The notes under the pieces are model-generated. The model worked only from the letters and a program-made list of their open reading frames with translations, made no database searches and was not told where the DNA came from. From NCBI GenBank assembly GCA_017303455.1, contig JAFLBM010000013.1:1-64000 (forward strand): a stretch of 64,000 bases of DNA, written 5' to 3'. Positions 20,501 to 27,658 of the stretch are shown here, one piece after another. Source of the DNA: Chitinophagales bacterium (lineage in GTDB: Bacteria > Bacteroidota > Bacteroidia > Chitinophagales > Chitinophagaceae). A program made the position numbers and the translations under genes. Position 1 is the first letter of the stretch. Each line of letters starts with the position of its first letter.

Positions 20501-21873
20501 GAGTAGGTATTCAATACACCGAAGATTTTGGAACAACCCTTCCCGGTTATATGGACAGTACACAGGTCTTTGGTTCTAACCTGAAAAGCGGGCAGCCCGG
20601 TTTTGATTTCATCTTCGGTTACCAGCCGGATACGAACTGGATCAATAATTTTGGAGCGAAAGGGTTGTTCTCCCGGAGCGACCTTGTATCGGCCATGATA
20701 CAGCAACGCTATAACCAGCGGTTGAATATCACTGCACAGGTAAGTCCGTTCCGTGATTTTAATATTGACCTGAACCTGGATAAAACATTTGATAAGAACT
20801 ATTCTGAACTATATAAGGATACAACAGGTACAGCAGGATTGGCGAGACTGAATCCTTATGCGATGGGAAGTTTCAGTGTGAGTTATATTTCGTATAAAAC
20901 CCTGTTCACTAAATTCAACCCGAACGAAGTATCGGAGACATTCAAAACTTTTGAAAGCTATCGTTCTGTACTGGCAGGAAAATTAGCCGGACTGAATCCT
21001 TATGGTGCACCTGCTGATCCCAATGATCCTGGTTTCTTCCAGGGTTATGGCCGCTATGCACAGGATGTGGTGATACCGGCATTCCTCGCTGCTTACACCG
21101 GTAAAGACCCCAATAGTATCAAGCTGACAAAGAACTCAAACCCGAATATCCGCTCCAATCCATTTGCGGGTATCATTCCAAAACCGAACTGGAATATTAC
21201 CTATACCGGTTTGTCCAGGATAGCAGGATTAGATAAAATATTTTCCAATTTCACCATCCGGCATGGTTACCGCAGCACACTCAGCATGAATAGCTTTAAT
21301 ACAGCCTTGTTATTCCTTGATCCAAACCGGGTAAGTTTCCCCCAGTTCAAAGATCCGCTGACCGGTAACTATATTCCTTATTTCTTAGTTCCGAATATTA
21401 CGATACAGGAAGCTTTTGATCCGCTGATTGAACTGGATGTGACATTCACCAATCAACTTACCACCAGGATTGAATTCAAGAAAAGCAGGCAGCTTAGTTT
21501 GAGCCTGATCGATTACCAGTTGTCAGAAAGCCGTTCTACTGAAGTTACTTTTGGTTTCAACTGGAGAAAGAAGGGAATGCCCATCATTAAGAAGATCGGT
21601 AAGATGAAATTGGATAATGATGTTACTTTCCGGATGGACTTCAGTCTGCGGGATGATGCCACAGCGAATAGTAAGCTTGACCAGGGAACCTCCTTTGGTA
21701 CTGCAGGACAGAAAGTGATCCGTATCGCTCCTTCAATTGATTATATACTGAACAAGAGAGTAAGCCTGAAACTGTACTTCGAGCAGAACAGGAACATACC
21801 GAAGATCAGTAATGCATTCCCGATCACCAATACAAGAGGTGGTGTACAGGTAAGAATATCACTGGCACAGTAA
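14578..21873 (+). CDS. sprA: SprA/Sov, T9SS outer-membrane translocon
   Basis: This 2431-residue protein matches the SprA (Sov) family, the very large outer-membrane barrel that forms the type IX secretion channel and is needed for gliding in Flavobacterium. Family-like stretches include 'YIVEKIGSQYYRTP', 'GKIDIRPSGYVDI', 'INYNTLANFDFENQ', 'GLSYIDDFEGTRAAIDLR', 'NDNTLNEVEEYFQYKV' and a C-terminal 'NTRGGVQVRISLAQ'. A signal peptide ends near 'GEANA'. The only start that keeps this signal peptide is TTG 14578, because a TAA closes the frame at 14569; an internal ATG at 14626 would cut it. A strong terminator follows. It lies just after ruvA. Confidence 0.93.
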   Translation: MNLKTAHIFRTLVSIAMLFAFIGEANARYFQTNQQQPPDTTPRFPLRDRPGDPYSYPNRNTFDLRDTAFIKKTVEYDPVTKQYYIVEKIGSQYYRTPTSFTMEEFVRMQGKKDEEDYFKKRANLLANMNRRMTRPVFKVSGDWFNRIVGNGKIDIRPSGYVDILAGYNGQVIKNPTLPERARNNGMFDFNMNSQLQMDANIGDKLKLPINYNTLANFDFENQIKLDYQAKGDEILRLFQAGVVNFTTKSTLIPGAQSLFGVKTQLQFGKLFVTGVLANQRSQRQSLGLQGGTASQSFTLKADEYDENRHFLLSQYFRSNFNTAMQQLPIVNSEIQILKMEVWVTNRNGSTTDTRDVVALMDLGETTPFGPWANGNTDVKPFNNANNLYPAILANPNARNSSQVQSILTGGGFNLQPVQDFEKTFARKLLATDYYYNPRIGFLSLNQPLQPDEVLGVAFQYTFRGRVYQVGEFSQDVPPDTTGTSQRVLFLKLLKATSQRTNLPIWDLMMKNVYSVGYGQLERQDFTLDVLYEEPSLGEKRYLPTTDVLTNFQYQPLITQLNLDRLNNQNDPQPDGKFDFVEGFTVISSQSRIVFPVLEPFGRDLDYVYGTQAQRDRYLFYPLYDTIKAIAQTFANLNRFKISGRSKTSGANGDYQLGYNIPRGSVTVTAGGQTLQENVDYEINYDLGTLRVVNQAIIASGVPVNIQFENQAAFGLQQKNYMGLRLDYLASKKLTIGGTIAKLGERPFFLKQSYGEDPVRNTMYGMDVDYKSDIPRLTKWLDKLPFYSTKAMSSITAYAEGAFLKPGHPRQINANKNDKGGLSYIDDFEGTRAAIDLRFPLINWALASIPQGNNNDNGSAPLFPESALSNDSGSGFNRAKLAWYNIEPILQEKRNSSNPLRNNLAELSKPETRQVLQQEIFPRRSLDFGQGLLTTFDLAFYPKDKGPYNFESRNTRFNAQGQLTNPRSSWGGLMRNIDQIDFETGNIEYIEFWLQDPFIENTANPSNTGRLYFNLGNISEDILKDGKRFYENGLPTPTIPSPIDNNTTWGKVPSNPLQVTNAFSNNPEDRQFQDVGFDGLTDDEEKAKFLNYLNNLQANFGANSQAYQNAAPDPSADNFKPYRDESFDAAGTGILGRYKNINNPHGNSPVSNNNSQFINAFTQYPDAEELNRDNTLNEVEEYFQYKVDIKPNMLPGTNFITDKRRVTVSLADGTSRDEDWYLFRIPVAQYQVKVGNIPDFKSIRFIRMFVTGFDDSVVMRFGKLELIRNQWRKFKYEIDTLGNYINLPGTDPVTVNTLAVNIEENDTRQPIPYVIPPGIERQQQYSNNNVQLFLNEQSLSVQLCNLPSKESRGVFKTMNLDMRQYAKLRMFIHAEASNDPDAVQDNELTGVIRIGNDFAGNYYEVRVPLKKTEWGARDSLLIWPEANNLDFDLEELTRLKSRRNRSGFSPSQYYSETLADGRKYAVIGNPNLGEVRGMLLAVENSGNRPVCAEVWFNELRFSNLDEEGGWAALGRVDLRLADLGAITLAGTAKSRGFGTLEQRVNERSREDIYTFDLSANIDAGKLLPKKLGIQLPVYAGISQTSSTPEYDPYDLDIKLEDKLKDAAPKDKDSIRSNAQDVSTIKTVNLTNAKKVKTDGKRPKIWSVSNFDFNYSYIETKRHNPLIENDLLRRTRGAIGYNYAPQPRFVEPFKKLIKSKSKWLTLIKEFNFNYAPSQLSFRADVFRQFGAIRPRNVGGGTYKIPETYDKYFTFDRYYIMQWNLTRSISIDFNATNNARIDEPFGRIDTKEKKDSVRKNLFKGGRNTQYQQDVTLTYNVPTQKFPLLDWTTMRASYNTKYNWLASSLLARELGNTLSNTQTRTVNGEFNFEQLYNKSRLLRSISSPNSNPSGKKSGKDSTGKSSKPVPMKPINVIKSFLVDSLLAKMSPKERKKAIRADRKRMREERRRLKQQTRNMPMELGGAVKTIGGLVTALKRVGIQYTEDFGTTLPGYMDSTQVFGSNLKSGQPGFDFIFGYQPDTNWINNFGAKGLFSRSDLVSAMIQQRYNQRLNITAQVSPFRDFNIDLNLDKTFDKNYSELYKDTTGTAGLARLNPYAMGSFSVSYISYKTLFTKFNPNEVSETFKTFESYRSVLAGKLAGLNPYGAPADPNDPGFFQGYGRYAQDVVIPAFLAAYTGKDPNSIKLTKNSNPNIRSNPFAGIIPKPNWNITYTGLSRIAGLDKIFSNFTIRHGYRSTLSMNSFNTALLFLDPNRVSFPQFKDPLTGNYIPYFLVPNITIQEAFDPLIELDVTFTNQLTTRIEFKKSRQLSLSLIDYQLSESRSTEVTFGFNWRKKGMPIIKKIGKMKLDNDVTFRMDFSLRDDATANSKLDQGTSFGTAGQKVIRIAPSIDYILNKRVSLKLYFEQNRNIPKISNAFPITNTRGGVQVRISLAQ

Positions 21874-21911
21874 TACAGCAGAAAATTATTTATAGTCACA
21901 GTAAGAGCAAA

Positions 21912-21943
21912 AATAACCCGCTGTTTGGCGGGTTATTTTTTTA
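21912..21943 (+). terminator. Intrinsic terminator after sprA
   Basis: A perfect 10-bp stem AATAACCCGC / GCGGGTTATT with a 6-base loop is followed by a T-run. It lies 38 bases after the sprA stop and before the convergent gene ending at 21966. Confidence 0.85.
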
Positions 21944-21965
21944 TTAGTTTGTTCCGGTAACTATT

Positions 21966-22466
21966 TTATGGATGCGGTATTGTATCTGCATTAGAAGGAG
22001 CCGCTTTTTTGAACAACATCACATAACCGCATAAATTCTTTTTCTTCTGTTTATTCACCTGCACCGGTTTCATCATATGAAATTCTGAGAACTGGGGTAT
22101 GTAGGAATAAGAGATCACATTACCGTCCACATCTCCCCATTTCTTTTGCTGGAACACCACCTGTTTTTCATTCCAGTCATACATTCTTACTTCATAAAGG
22201 CGGGAAGAGTATTCACCGATAAAAACAAACTGGTACCAGCTGCCCTGTGTCAGCGGAACGATCACCGGCATTTCAAATTCGCTTTCCATCGCAATAGAAG
22301 CTTCTTTGAGTAACACAAAACCATCTTTGGAATAAAGTCCCTTCAGGCTGTCAACCTGCTTAGTAATGAACTCATTGCTGCAGGATTGCTGGCGGATCAC
22401 ATCTTGTGATTGGGAAGTTGCCGCTAACAACAATAAGGCGGCGGTGATGAGGTACGGCTTTTTCAT
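21966..22466 (-). CDS. Secreted protein of unknown function
   Basis: This 166-residue protein starts with a clear signal peptide ('MKKPYLITAALLLLA', cleavage near 'TSQSQ'). The mature part has two cysteines ('QQSCSNEF', 'KNLCGYVM') and beta-rich segments such as 'GSWYQFVFIGEYSSRLYEVRMYDWNEKQVV'. It is probably periplasmic or on the surface, and I do not recognise the family. The frame opens 12 codons earlier, but ATG 22466 begins the signal peptide exactly. It is convergent with sprA, with a shared terminator between them. No operon partner is seen. Confidence 0.75.
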   Translation of the reverse strand: MKKPYLITAALLLLAATSQSQDVIRQQSCSNEFITKQVDSLKGLYSKDGFVLLKEASIAMESEFEMPVIVPLTQGSWYQFVFIGEYSSRLYEVRMYDWNEKQVVFQQKKWGDVDGNVISYSYIPQFSEFHMMKPVQVNKQKKKNLCGYVMLFKKAAPSNADTIPHP

Positions 22467-22502
22467 AAGAGTAACAAGGATCTTTGTAAGGAATGCGGAC
22501 AA

Positions 22503-22681
22503 CGATATAAAGTTATGATAACCATTACGGGAATTAAAGTTTTAGTCACTGAAATTGGATAGCCCAGGTACATTTTCGTAGGGAATACACGGCAAGTTTC
22601 AGGCCACGGAAGTTGATAAGGTCAACGGGGCATTTAAATTAGACCAAAACTTTAAGGAATGCAAGCGTTTATTGATTTTAG
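22503..22681. other. Intergenic stretch with a 14-bp inverted repeat
   Basis: No gene is recognised here. TTAAAGTTTTAGTC (22534-22547) is repeated inverted with one mismatch at 22642-22655, about 94 bases apart. This could be a degenerate small element or a long-range hairpin. Confidence 0.4.
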
Positions 22682-23461
22682 TTAACCGGGATTCCGGTTG
22701 AAGTAGATCGCATTGGCCTGTTGGGTGCAGGTGATCACCAGGTCGTTTATACAAACATGTGTTGGTACAGTCGTCGTATAATAGATCGCATCGGCTACAT
22801 CTTCTGCTGTTAATGGCTGCAGGCCATTATAGATACTTTTGGCCGTGGCCTCATCACCTTTAAAACGAACCAGGGAAAATTCTGTTTCTGCGGCACCGGG
22901 ATGAATACCGGTTACTTTAATATTATGCCGGAGAAGATCAATACGCATGGCTTTGGTCATAGCATCAACGGCAAATTTGCTGGCGCAATACATATTCCCT
23001 TTTTCATACACTTCTTTACCGGCTAATGAGCCAAGATTAATGATATGTCCTCCTTCACCTGTTGAAGCGTTTCTTTTCGCCATCAGTTGTGAAACGGCTT
23101 TGGCTACATACATGGCTCCTTTTACATTGGTATCGATCATCGTATTCCAGTCTTCCAGGCTGGCTTCTTCAAAATAGTCACGGCCCAGTGCCAGCCCGGC
23201 ATTATTCACCAGCACATCTATGTTCTTCCATTCCGGTGGCAGGTTGCTGATGGAATCAAAGACTGCCTTTTCATCCCGCACATCAAAAGCCAGTTGCAAT
23301 ACAGCCACGTTGAATTTTTTCTCCAGCTGCTCAGCCAGTTCCTGCAGCCGTTCTGTTCTTCTTCCGTTTAATACCAGGTCATAACCGTTGGCTGCAAACT
23401 TCTCTGCACAGGCTTTTCCAAAACCGGCAGTGGCACCAGTGATAAAAACAATCTTTGACAT
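22682..23461 (-). CDS. Short-chain dehydrogenase/reductase (YdfG-like)
   Basis: This 259-residue SDR carries the NAD(P) site 'TGATAGFG', 'NNAG', the catalytic 'YCASK' (YxxxK) with an upstream Ser in 'NLGSLAG', and 'HPGAAETEFS'. An Arg in 'NGRRTERL' after the second strand suggests NADP preference. Its closest style is the YdfG group, which oxidises 3-hydroxy acids such as L-allo-threonine or reduces malonic semialdehyde, but the substrate cannot be set from sequence. The start codon lies 17 bases from a nine-copy heptamer repeat, so the 5' untranslated or promoter region may vary in length between isolates. Confidence 0.88.
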   Translation of the reverse strand: MSKIVFITGATAGFGKACAEKFAANGYDLVLNGRRTERLQELAEQLEKKFNVAVLQLAFDVRDEKAVFDSISNLPPEWKNIDVLVNNAGLALGRDYFEEASLEDWNTMIDTNVKGAMYVAKAVSQLMAKRNASTGEGGHIINLGSLAGKEVYEKGNMYCASKFAVDAMTKAMRIDLLRHNIKVTGIHPGAAETEFSLVRFKGDEATAKSIYNGLQPLTAEDVADAIYYTTTVPTHVCINDLVITCTQQANAIYFNRNPG

Positions 23462-23478
23462 AGACGTAAATAGTTAAT

Positions 23479-23541
23479 AGCTCATAGCTCATAGCTCATA
23501 GCTCATAGCTCATAGCTCATAGCTCATAGCTCATAGCTCAT
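23479..23541. repeat. Perfect heptamer tandem repeat, 9 copies of AGCTCAT
   Basis: Nine uninterrupted copies of AGCTCAT span 63 bases. They lie between the SDR start codon (23461) and the end of the T9SS surface-protein gene (23606). The array is too short in unit and lacks spacers, so it is not CRISPR. Perfect copies suggest recent expansion by slippage. Confidence 0.95.
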
Positions 23542-23605
23542 TCATTGTTGCAGGAAGCAAGGTAAAATAAGTTTCTGGCCGGGAGTAATAATTTAGGCTT
23601 GAATA

Positions 23606-26215
23606 CTACCTGATCAGGGTAACAGTTCCTTTCCGGAAATAAGGATTGCCGAGATAATCGGTTGCACTGACCATCCAGACAAATACATTAGTGGCCTGTT
23701 GCGATCCATTGATGCGGCCATCCCATCCTTGCCCATTCGTAGTAGTATGGAAAACCATTTGCCCCCAGCGGTTGTAGATGCGGAAATATTTGATCTCCCG
23801 CATACCAACAGCGATCGGCCGGATCACATCATTCAATCCATCATTATTAGGCGTAAAGGCGGTGGGAACAAATATCGAAGGAGCTGTCTTGAATATTTTT
23901 ACATTGATAAAAGCAGAATCAGAACAGCCTGCTGCATTGAACACATCTACCCGGTAGCGGATATTATCAAAACTGCCGTCATAAACACCAATGGGATTGG
24001 CAATGGCTGGATTGCTGAGACCGGTGGAAGGTGTCCAGAGATAATTCACACCACCTTCTGCATTGAACTGCAATGGCTGGCCGATGATCACTGCTGTATC
24101 ACGACCGGCAAACGGTCTTATTCTTGGTAATAAGGTGACCAGCACTGTATCATGACCGGGTTTGGGGCAGCCCCGGTTATCAAAACTTGAAAGCACATAC
24201 TGCGTCGTCCGGGGAGGGGTGGCGACAGGATTCAATATGGTTGGGTTGCTCAGGTAATTCACCGGCGTCCAGGTGAAAGAGGATCCATTATGTGACCCGT
24301 TGAGTTGCCCCGGGGTATTATAGCAAATGGTGGTGTCGTTTCCTGCATTGGCAACGGGGTAGGGAACTGCAAATACATTGATATCCCTGGTGGCCCTGCA
24401 GGAACCAATAGTAGCGGTGACCGTATAGGTTTGCGTGTTACCTGCAATACCTACAGGGTTTTGAATCGTTGCATTAGAAACAGCAGGTGCCGGTGTCCAT
24501 TGAAACTGTAATCCATCACTGCTGATCTGTAACTGCACAGGGTCGGTGGCGCAGATGGTGGTGTCCGCCATTTCATTTAGTGTTACAAAACCAACCACTC
24601 TAACTCTTACCGTATCCTGGTTGCGGCAGCCACTGTTCTCTAATTCGACCGTGTAAGTAGTGGTTACCGTTGGATTGACCGTGGGTGTCGCTGTATTCGG
24701 GTTAACAATATTAACAAGTGGTGTCCAGCTGAAATTACCGCTACCAATTGCCTGCAACTGCACATTATCGGTAATACAGATCAGCGTATCATTGAAAGCA
24801 ACTGACAAAGGCGGCTTATCCAGCAGGTCGAGTACCTGTGTCACGGTATCAATACAACCCTTACTGCTGGTTACAATAAAATTGATCGTCTTGGGTCCGG
24901 GTCCCGGGTATTGCCAGGTTGGGTGCTGCTGACGGGAAGTATCTGCTAAAGTGGTAAGATCGCCAAAATTCCAGCTCCAACTGTTGACCGTACCATATAC
25001 TGTTCTGGTTGTATCAATGAACTGTACCGGGTTCAGGTAACAAATACCTGCTGAAGTAAAACCGGGGAAGAAGCCGGGATATACTTTTACAATAGCAGTT
25101 GCAGAGTCAGAGCAAGGCTGGTTCAGGTTGGTAACTAATTTGATCGTATAAACACCCGTATCACTAAAAGTATGAGTGGGAGTTGCCAGTGTTGAAATGT
25201 TATTGGCACCGCTTGCAGGATCACCAAAACTCCAGTTATACGTATTGATCAGTGCACTCGGCGTATTATTGGCAAAAGTGAGAGTGTACCCATCACAGGT
25301 GATATACTCCGGGTTAAGTGTGGCAGTTGCCCTGTCACAATCACCCACTTTTATTTGCAGATCTTTTCGTTGTGTGGCAATGGTCACCCCGTTCCTGATC
25401 TCACTTACACAAACGGTGACCACATAAATACCGGCTGCGGGTGCAATACCCGAAAGTAAACCTGTGGATGTGTTAATGTTAATAGTAGAACCCAAAGGAG
25501 CTGAGCCATTAAATCCCCCCCCCGAATAAGGAACCCAGGAATACGGAGGGCCTGAAGGAGGATTAGGAGCAGGAGCACTGGATGTTCCACCTGTAAAAGC
25601 ATCGCAGAATGAATATGAAAGTGCATCTCCATCATCATCCGTGGCTGCGAAACTATAACTGAATGCATTATTGGCACAAACAACTACAGTATCTGTTCCT
25701 ATGAACCGTGCACTGTTATTGGCAGGTGCAGTGGCGAGGAATAAAGTACCGGGTATTTCTGCGGTATAAGTGGCACCTACCGAACTGGAGCCAATAAGGT
25801 TATTAATACCTGCTATTCTGCAGCAACGCTGGTAAGCAATGGTATATCCGCTTACGGTTCCCGGTAATGTAACGTCAAAACTGTAATAACCCACTTCGTA
25901 ACAAACGGCAGGCGGGTTATTGATACAGGGATCCGGTGATCCCAAATTGAGTGTTGCCATTTGTGTGCGGGGTATGCTGGCAGACCAGACCATTACGCCG
26001 GTGGATCTGTCATAAATGGCAATCGGGGCACTGGCATCTAACTGGGCACCGGTAGAAAAACAATCCCGGTATAATTTTAAGGTCACCCGGTAGGTATAGT
26101 CGTTACCATTCTGGCTAATTAATGTATAAAACATTTCTCCCCCGGTAATATGGTTAGCAAAGGCAGGTACAGATAGAAAAAAGCTGATTGATATGAAGAG
26201 TAGAATTCGTTTCAT
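23606..26215 (-). CDS. PKD-domain surface protein with T9SS type B sorting domain
   Basis: This 869-residue secreted protein has a signal peptide (ending PAFA) and an N-terminal module with 'HITGGEMFYT' and paired cysteines. Two PKD-like domains follow (about 305-370, 'YNWSFGDPASG', and 385-455, 'WSWNFGDLTT'). Then come four related Ig-like repeats of about 85 residues with the 'TICxxxxVQLQ...W(T)P...NP' pattern (about 470-780). The C-terminus is the gliding-motility-associated type B domain: 'FVPTAFTPNNDGLND', 'IYNRWGQMVFHT', 'GWDGRING', ending 'KGTVTLIR'. That domain routes cargo through the SprA channel to the cell surface. The function is probably adhesion or matrix building, with no enzyme domain seen. 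Confidence 0.9.
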   Translation of the reverse strand: MKRILLFISISFFLSVPAFANHITGGEMFYTLISQNGNDYTYRVTLKLYRDCFSTGAQLDASAPIAIYDRSTGVMVWSASIPRTQMATLNLGSPDPCINNPPAVCYEVGYYSFDVTLPGTVSGYTIAYQRCCRIAGINNLIGSSSVGATYTAEIPGTLFLATAPANNSARFIGTDTVVVCANNAFSYSFAATDDDGDALSYSFCDAFTGGTSSAPAPNPPSGPPYSWVPYSGGGFNGSAPLGSTININTSTGLLSGIAPAAGIYVVTVCVSEIRNGVTIATQRKDLQIKVGDCDRATATLNPEYITCDGYTLTFANNTPSALINTYNWSFGDPASGANNISTLATPTHTFSDTGVYTIKLVTNLNQPCSDSATAIVKVYPGFFPGFTSAGICYLNPVQFIDTTRTVYGTVNSWSWNFGDLTTLADTSRQQHPTWQYPGPGPKTINFIVTSSKGCIDTVTQVLDLLDKPPLSVAFNDTLICITDNVQLQAIGSGNFSWTPLVNIVNPNTATPTVNPTVTTTYTVELENSGCRNQDTVRVRVVGFVTLNEMADTTICATDPVQLQISSDGLQFQWTPAPAVSNATIQNPVGIAGNTQTYTVTATIGSCRATRDINVFAVPYPVANAGNDTTICYNTPGQLNGSHNGSSFTWTPVNYLSNPTILNPVATPPRTTQYVLSSFDNRGCPKPGHDTVLVTLLPRIRPFAGRDTAVIIGQPLQFNAEGGVNYLWTPSTGLSNPAIANPIGVYDGSFDNIRYRVDVFNAAGCSDSAFINVKIFKTAPSIFVPTAFTPNNDGLNDVIRPIAVGMREIKYFRIYNRWGQMVFHTTTNGQGWDGRINGSQQATNVFVWMVSATDYLGNPYFRKGTVTLIR

Positions 26216-26240
26216 TGATCGGATCGGTCAAAAATGTGTA

Positions 26241-27032
26241 TCATATTTCAGATAAAAACTGCTCCAGGGCTTTATTACTTTTATCAGCTTCCTCCAGCAT
26301 ACCCATATGGCCGGAATAATTAAGCACATGAATGTACGATTTTCCGGGCAGATGACATTGCTCCAACACGTCTTTTATGGGAATGGCATTGTCCTCTTCA
26401 CCCATAATAAAAAGCACCGGAACAGCACTGGTTTTCAAAAGATTGGTCCTGTCGGGCCGCTGCATCATTGCCTGGTAGTATGAAACGAGTGAGGGGGGTA
26501 AAAAGTTGCTCAAACCGGCTATTTGTTGGTAGATTAATTCGGGTCGCTCCTCTTTGGTCCGGGCCGAAAAGAGGTTGGGGGTGGCGGTTTTAAGGAATTC
26601 GAATGCTCCATGATCCCCGATAAAGGCGATACCTTTTTTCCGGGTGGCTTTCTTTTCTTCACTGTCTGCATAGGCAGAGGAATGAAAAAGGCCAAAGCCA
26701 TTCAGCATTTCCGGGTATTTTTCAGCAAATGCGAGGGTGATATAACCACCCATGCTATGACCGATGAGGGTGCATTTTTCGATTCTTTCTTTATCCAGTA
26801 TTTGTTTGATCACTTCCGCCATACCTTCCATACTCATATCGTCAATCATGGCTGATTGGCCGGAGCCCGGTAATTCAGGTATGATCAGTTGATACGAATC
26901 CTTTAAAAACTCAACCTGGTTATTCCACACATCACTGTTCTCCCCGAAGCCATGCAGGAGTACAACGGGTTGGCCGGTACCAACTACTTCATAACGAAGC
27001 AGATTTTGTTGTATTATTATTTGTTTTTTCAT
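26241..27032 (-). CDS. Alpha/beta hydrolase
   Basis: This 263-residue protein has the alpha/beta hydrolase fold with the oxyanion segment 'LLHGFGENSDVW', nucleophile Ser93 in 'GHSMGG', an acid in 'GEEDNAIP', and a terminal His in 'NYSGHMGMLEE'. No signal peptide is seen, so it is likely cytoplasmic. Families with this outline include esterases and ester-cleaving enzymes of small metabolites; the substrate cannot be assigned. It lies just upstream (25 bases) of the T9SS surface protein on the same strand. Its 5' side faces a tandemly duplicated palindromic repeat, so its promoter must lie in or beyond that repeat. Confidence 0.85.
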   Translation of the reverse strand: MKKQIIIQQNLLRYEVVGTGQPVVLLHGFGENSDVWNNQVEFLKDSYQLIIPELPGSGQSAMIDDMSMEGMAEVIKQILDKERIEKCTLIGHSMGGYITLAFAEKYPEMLNGFGLFHSSAYADSEEKKATRKKGIAFIGDHGAFEFLKTATPNLFSARTKEERPELIYQQIAGLSNFLPPSLVSYYQAMMQRPDRTNLLKTSAVPVLFIMGEEDNAIPIKDVLEQCHLPGKSYIHVLNYSGHMGMLEEADKSNKALEQFLSEI

Positions 27033-27190
27033 TTTTTGCCACTGAATCGCTGAGGCACAGAAAACAGGTACTGAATTATTTAGTGTTTCAGTGTCTGCGT
27101 GGTTTTACATAGTTTTTCATTTTTTGCCACTGAATCGCTGAGGCACAGAAAACAGGTGCTGAATTATTCAGTGTTTCAGTGTCTCAGTGG
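27025..27190. repeat. Tandem duplication of a 78-bp palindromic repeat (period 88)
   Basis: 27025-27102 and 27113-27190 match with 4 differences in 78 bases. Each unit begins with a degenerate octamer series (CACTGAAT, CGCTGAGG, CACAGAAA) and ends with an inverted version (CAGTGTTTCAGTGTCTCAGTGG in the second unit), so each can fold as an imperfect hairpin. The right arm of the second copy recurs at 27660-27682 on the other side of the GxxExxY gene. Confidence 0.85.
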
Positions 27191-27200
27191 CTTGATAACA

Positions 27201-27599
27201 TCAAAATACCACTCTTTTAATTTCCAGTTTCATTCTCCCAAAGTTTAAAATTAAACCAACTTTGCAACCAGAGCATCGTAAATAATTAATTGTTTGGGCA
27301 TAATCTTCTTCAGCGATCCCTCCTTCTTTAGCCTTTATTTCAACAATCACTTTATCGAAAACAACAAAATCTGCAAAAAACCGGTGAGGAAGAATCACTT
27401 CTTTATACTGTATCTGGTATTCTTTTTCCCTTTCGAAAGAAATAGCCTGTTTACGGTATTCATATTCAAAAGCATCTTTGTAAACAATTTCCAGGAAGCC
27501 AGCTCCTGATAGCCGGTGTATCTCAATTCCCGTTTTAATGATCTGCTCTGTTTCATCCTGGAGTGGGTACTGTTCCGGATTGAAGTTTTTCTTTTCCAT
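27201..27599 (-). CDS. GxxExxY protein (PD-(D/E)XK-like)
   Basis: This 132-residue protein has the signature 'GFLEIVY' (G-x-x-E-x-x-Y) and a nuclease-like core 'FADFVVFDKVIVEIKAKE', with the D...EIK pattern of the PD-(D/E)XK fold. This matches the GxxExxY family (TIGR04256), whose role is unknown. The gene is bounded by matching 23-bp repeats in direct orientation (27169-27191 and 27660-27682, one mismatch), leaving it as a discrete cassette between the hydrolase and DUF4105 genes. The repeat on the 5' side supplies the end of the DUF4105 gene. Mobility is an inference; no transposase is nearby. Confidence 0.88.
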   Translation of the reverse strand: MEKKNFNPEQYPLQDETEQIIKTGIEIHRLSGAGFLEIVYKDAFEYEYRKQAISFEREKEYQIQYKEVILPHRFFADFVVFDKVIVEIKAKEGGIAEEDYAQTINYLRCSGCKVGLILNFGRMKLEIKRVVF

Positions 27600-27658
27600 A
27601 ATGTTTATTTTAATGGTTAAGGCTTTTATGTCTTTACAAGAAAAATACCTCCAGTAGT

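Noticed and set aside
22556..22681. Short plus-strand frame of about 38 codons ending in the SDR 3' end
   Set aside because: No start codon context or recognisable family; likely chance.
23479..23541. Repeat array as a CRISPR
   Set aside because: The unit is 7 bases with no spacers and there are no cas genes nearby.
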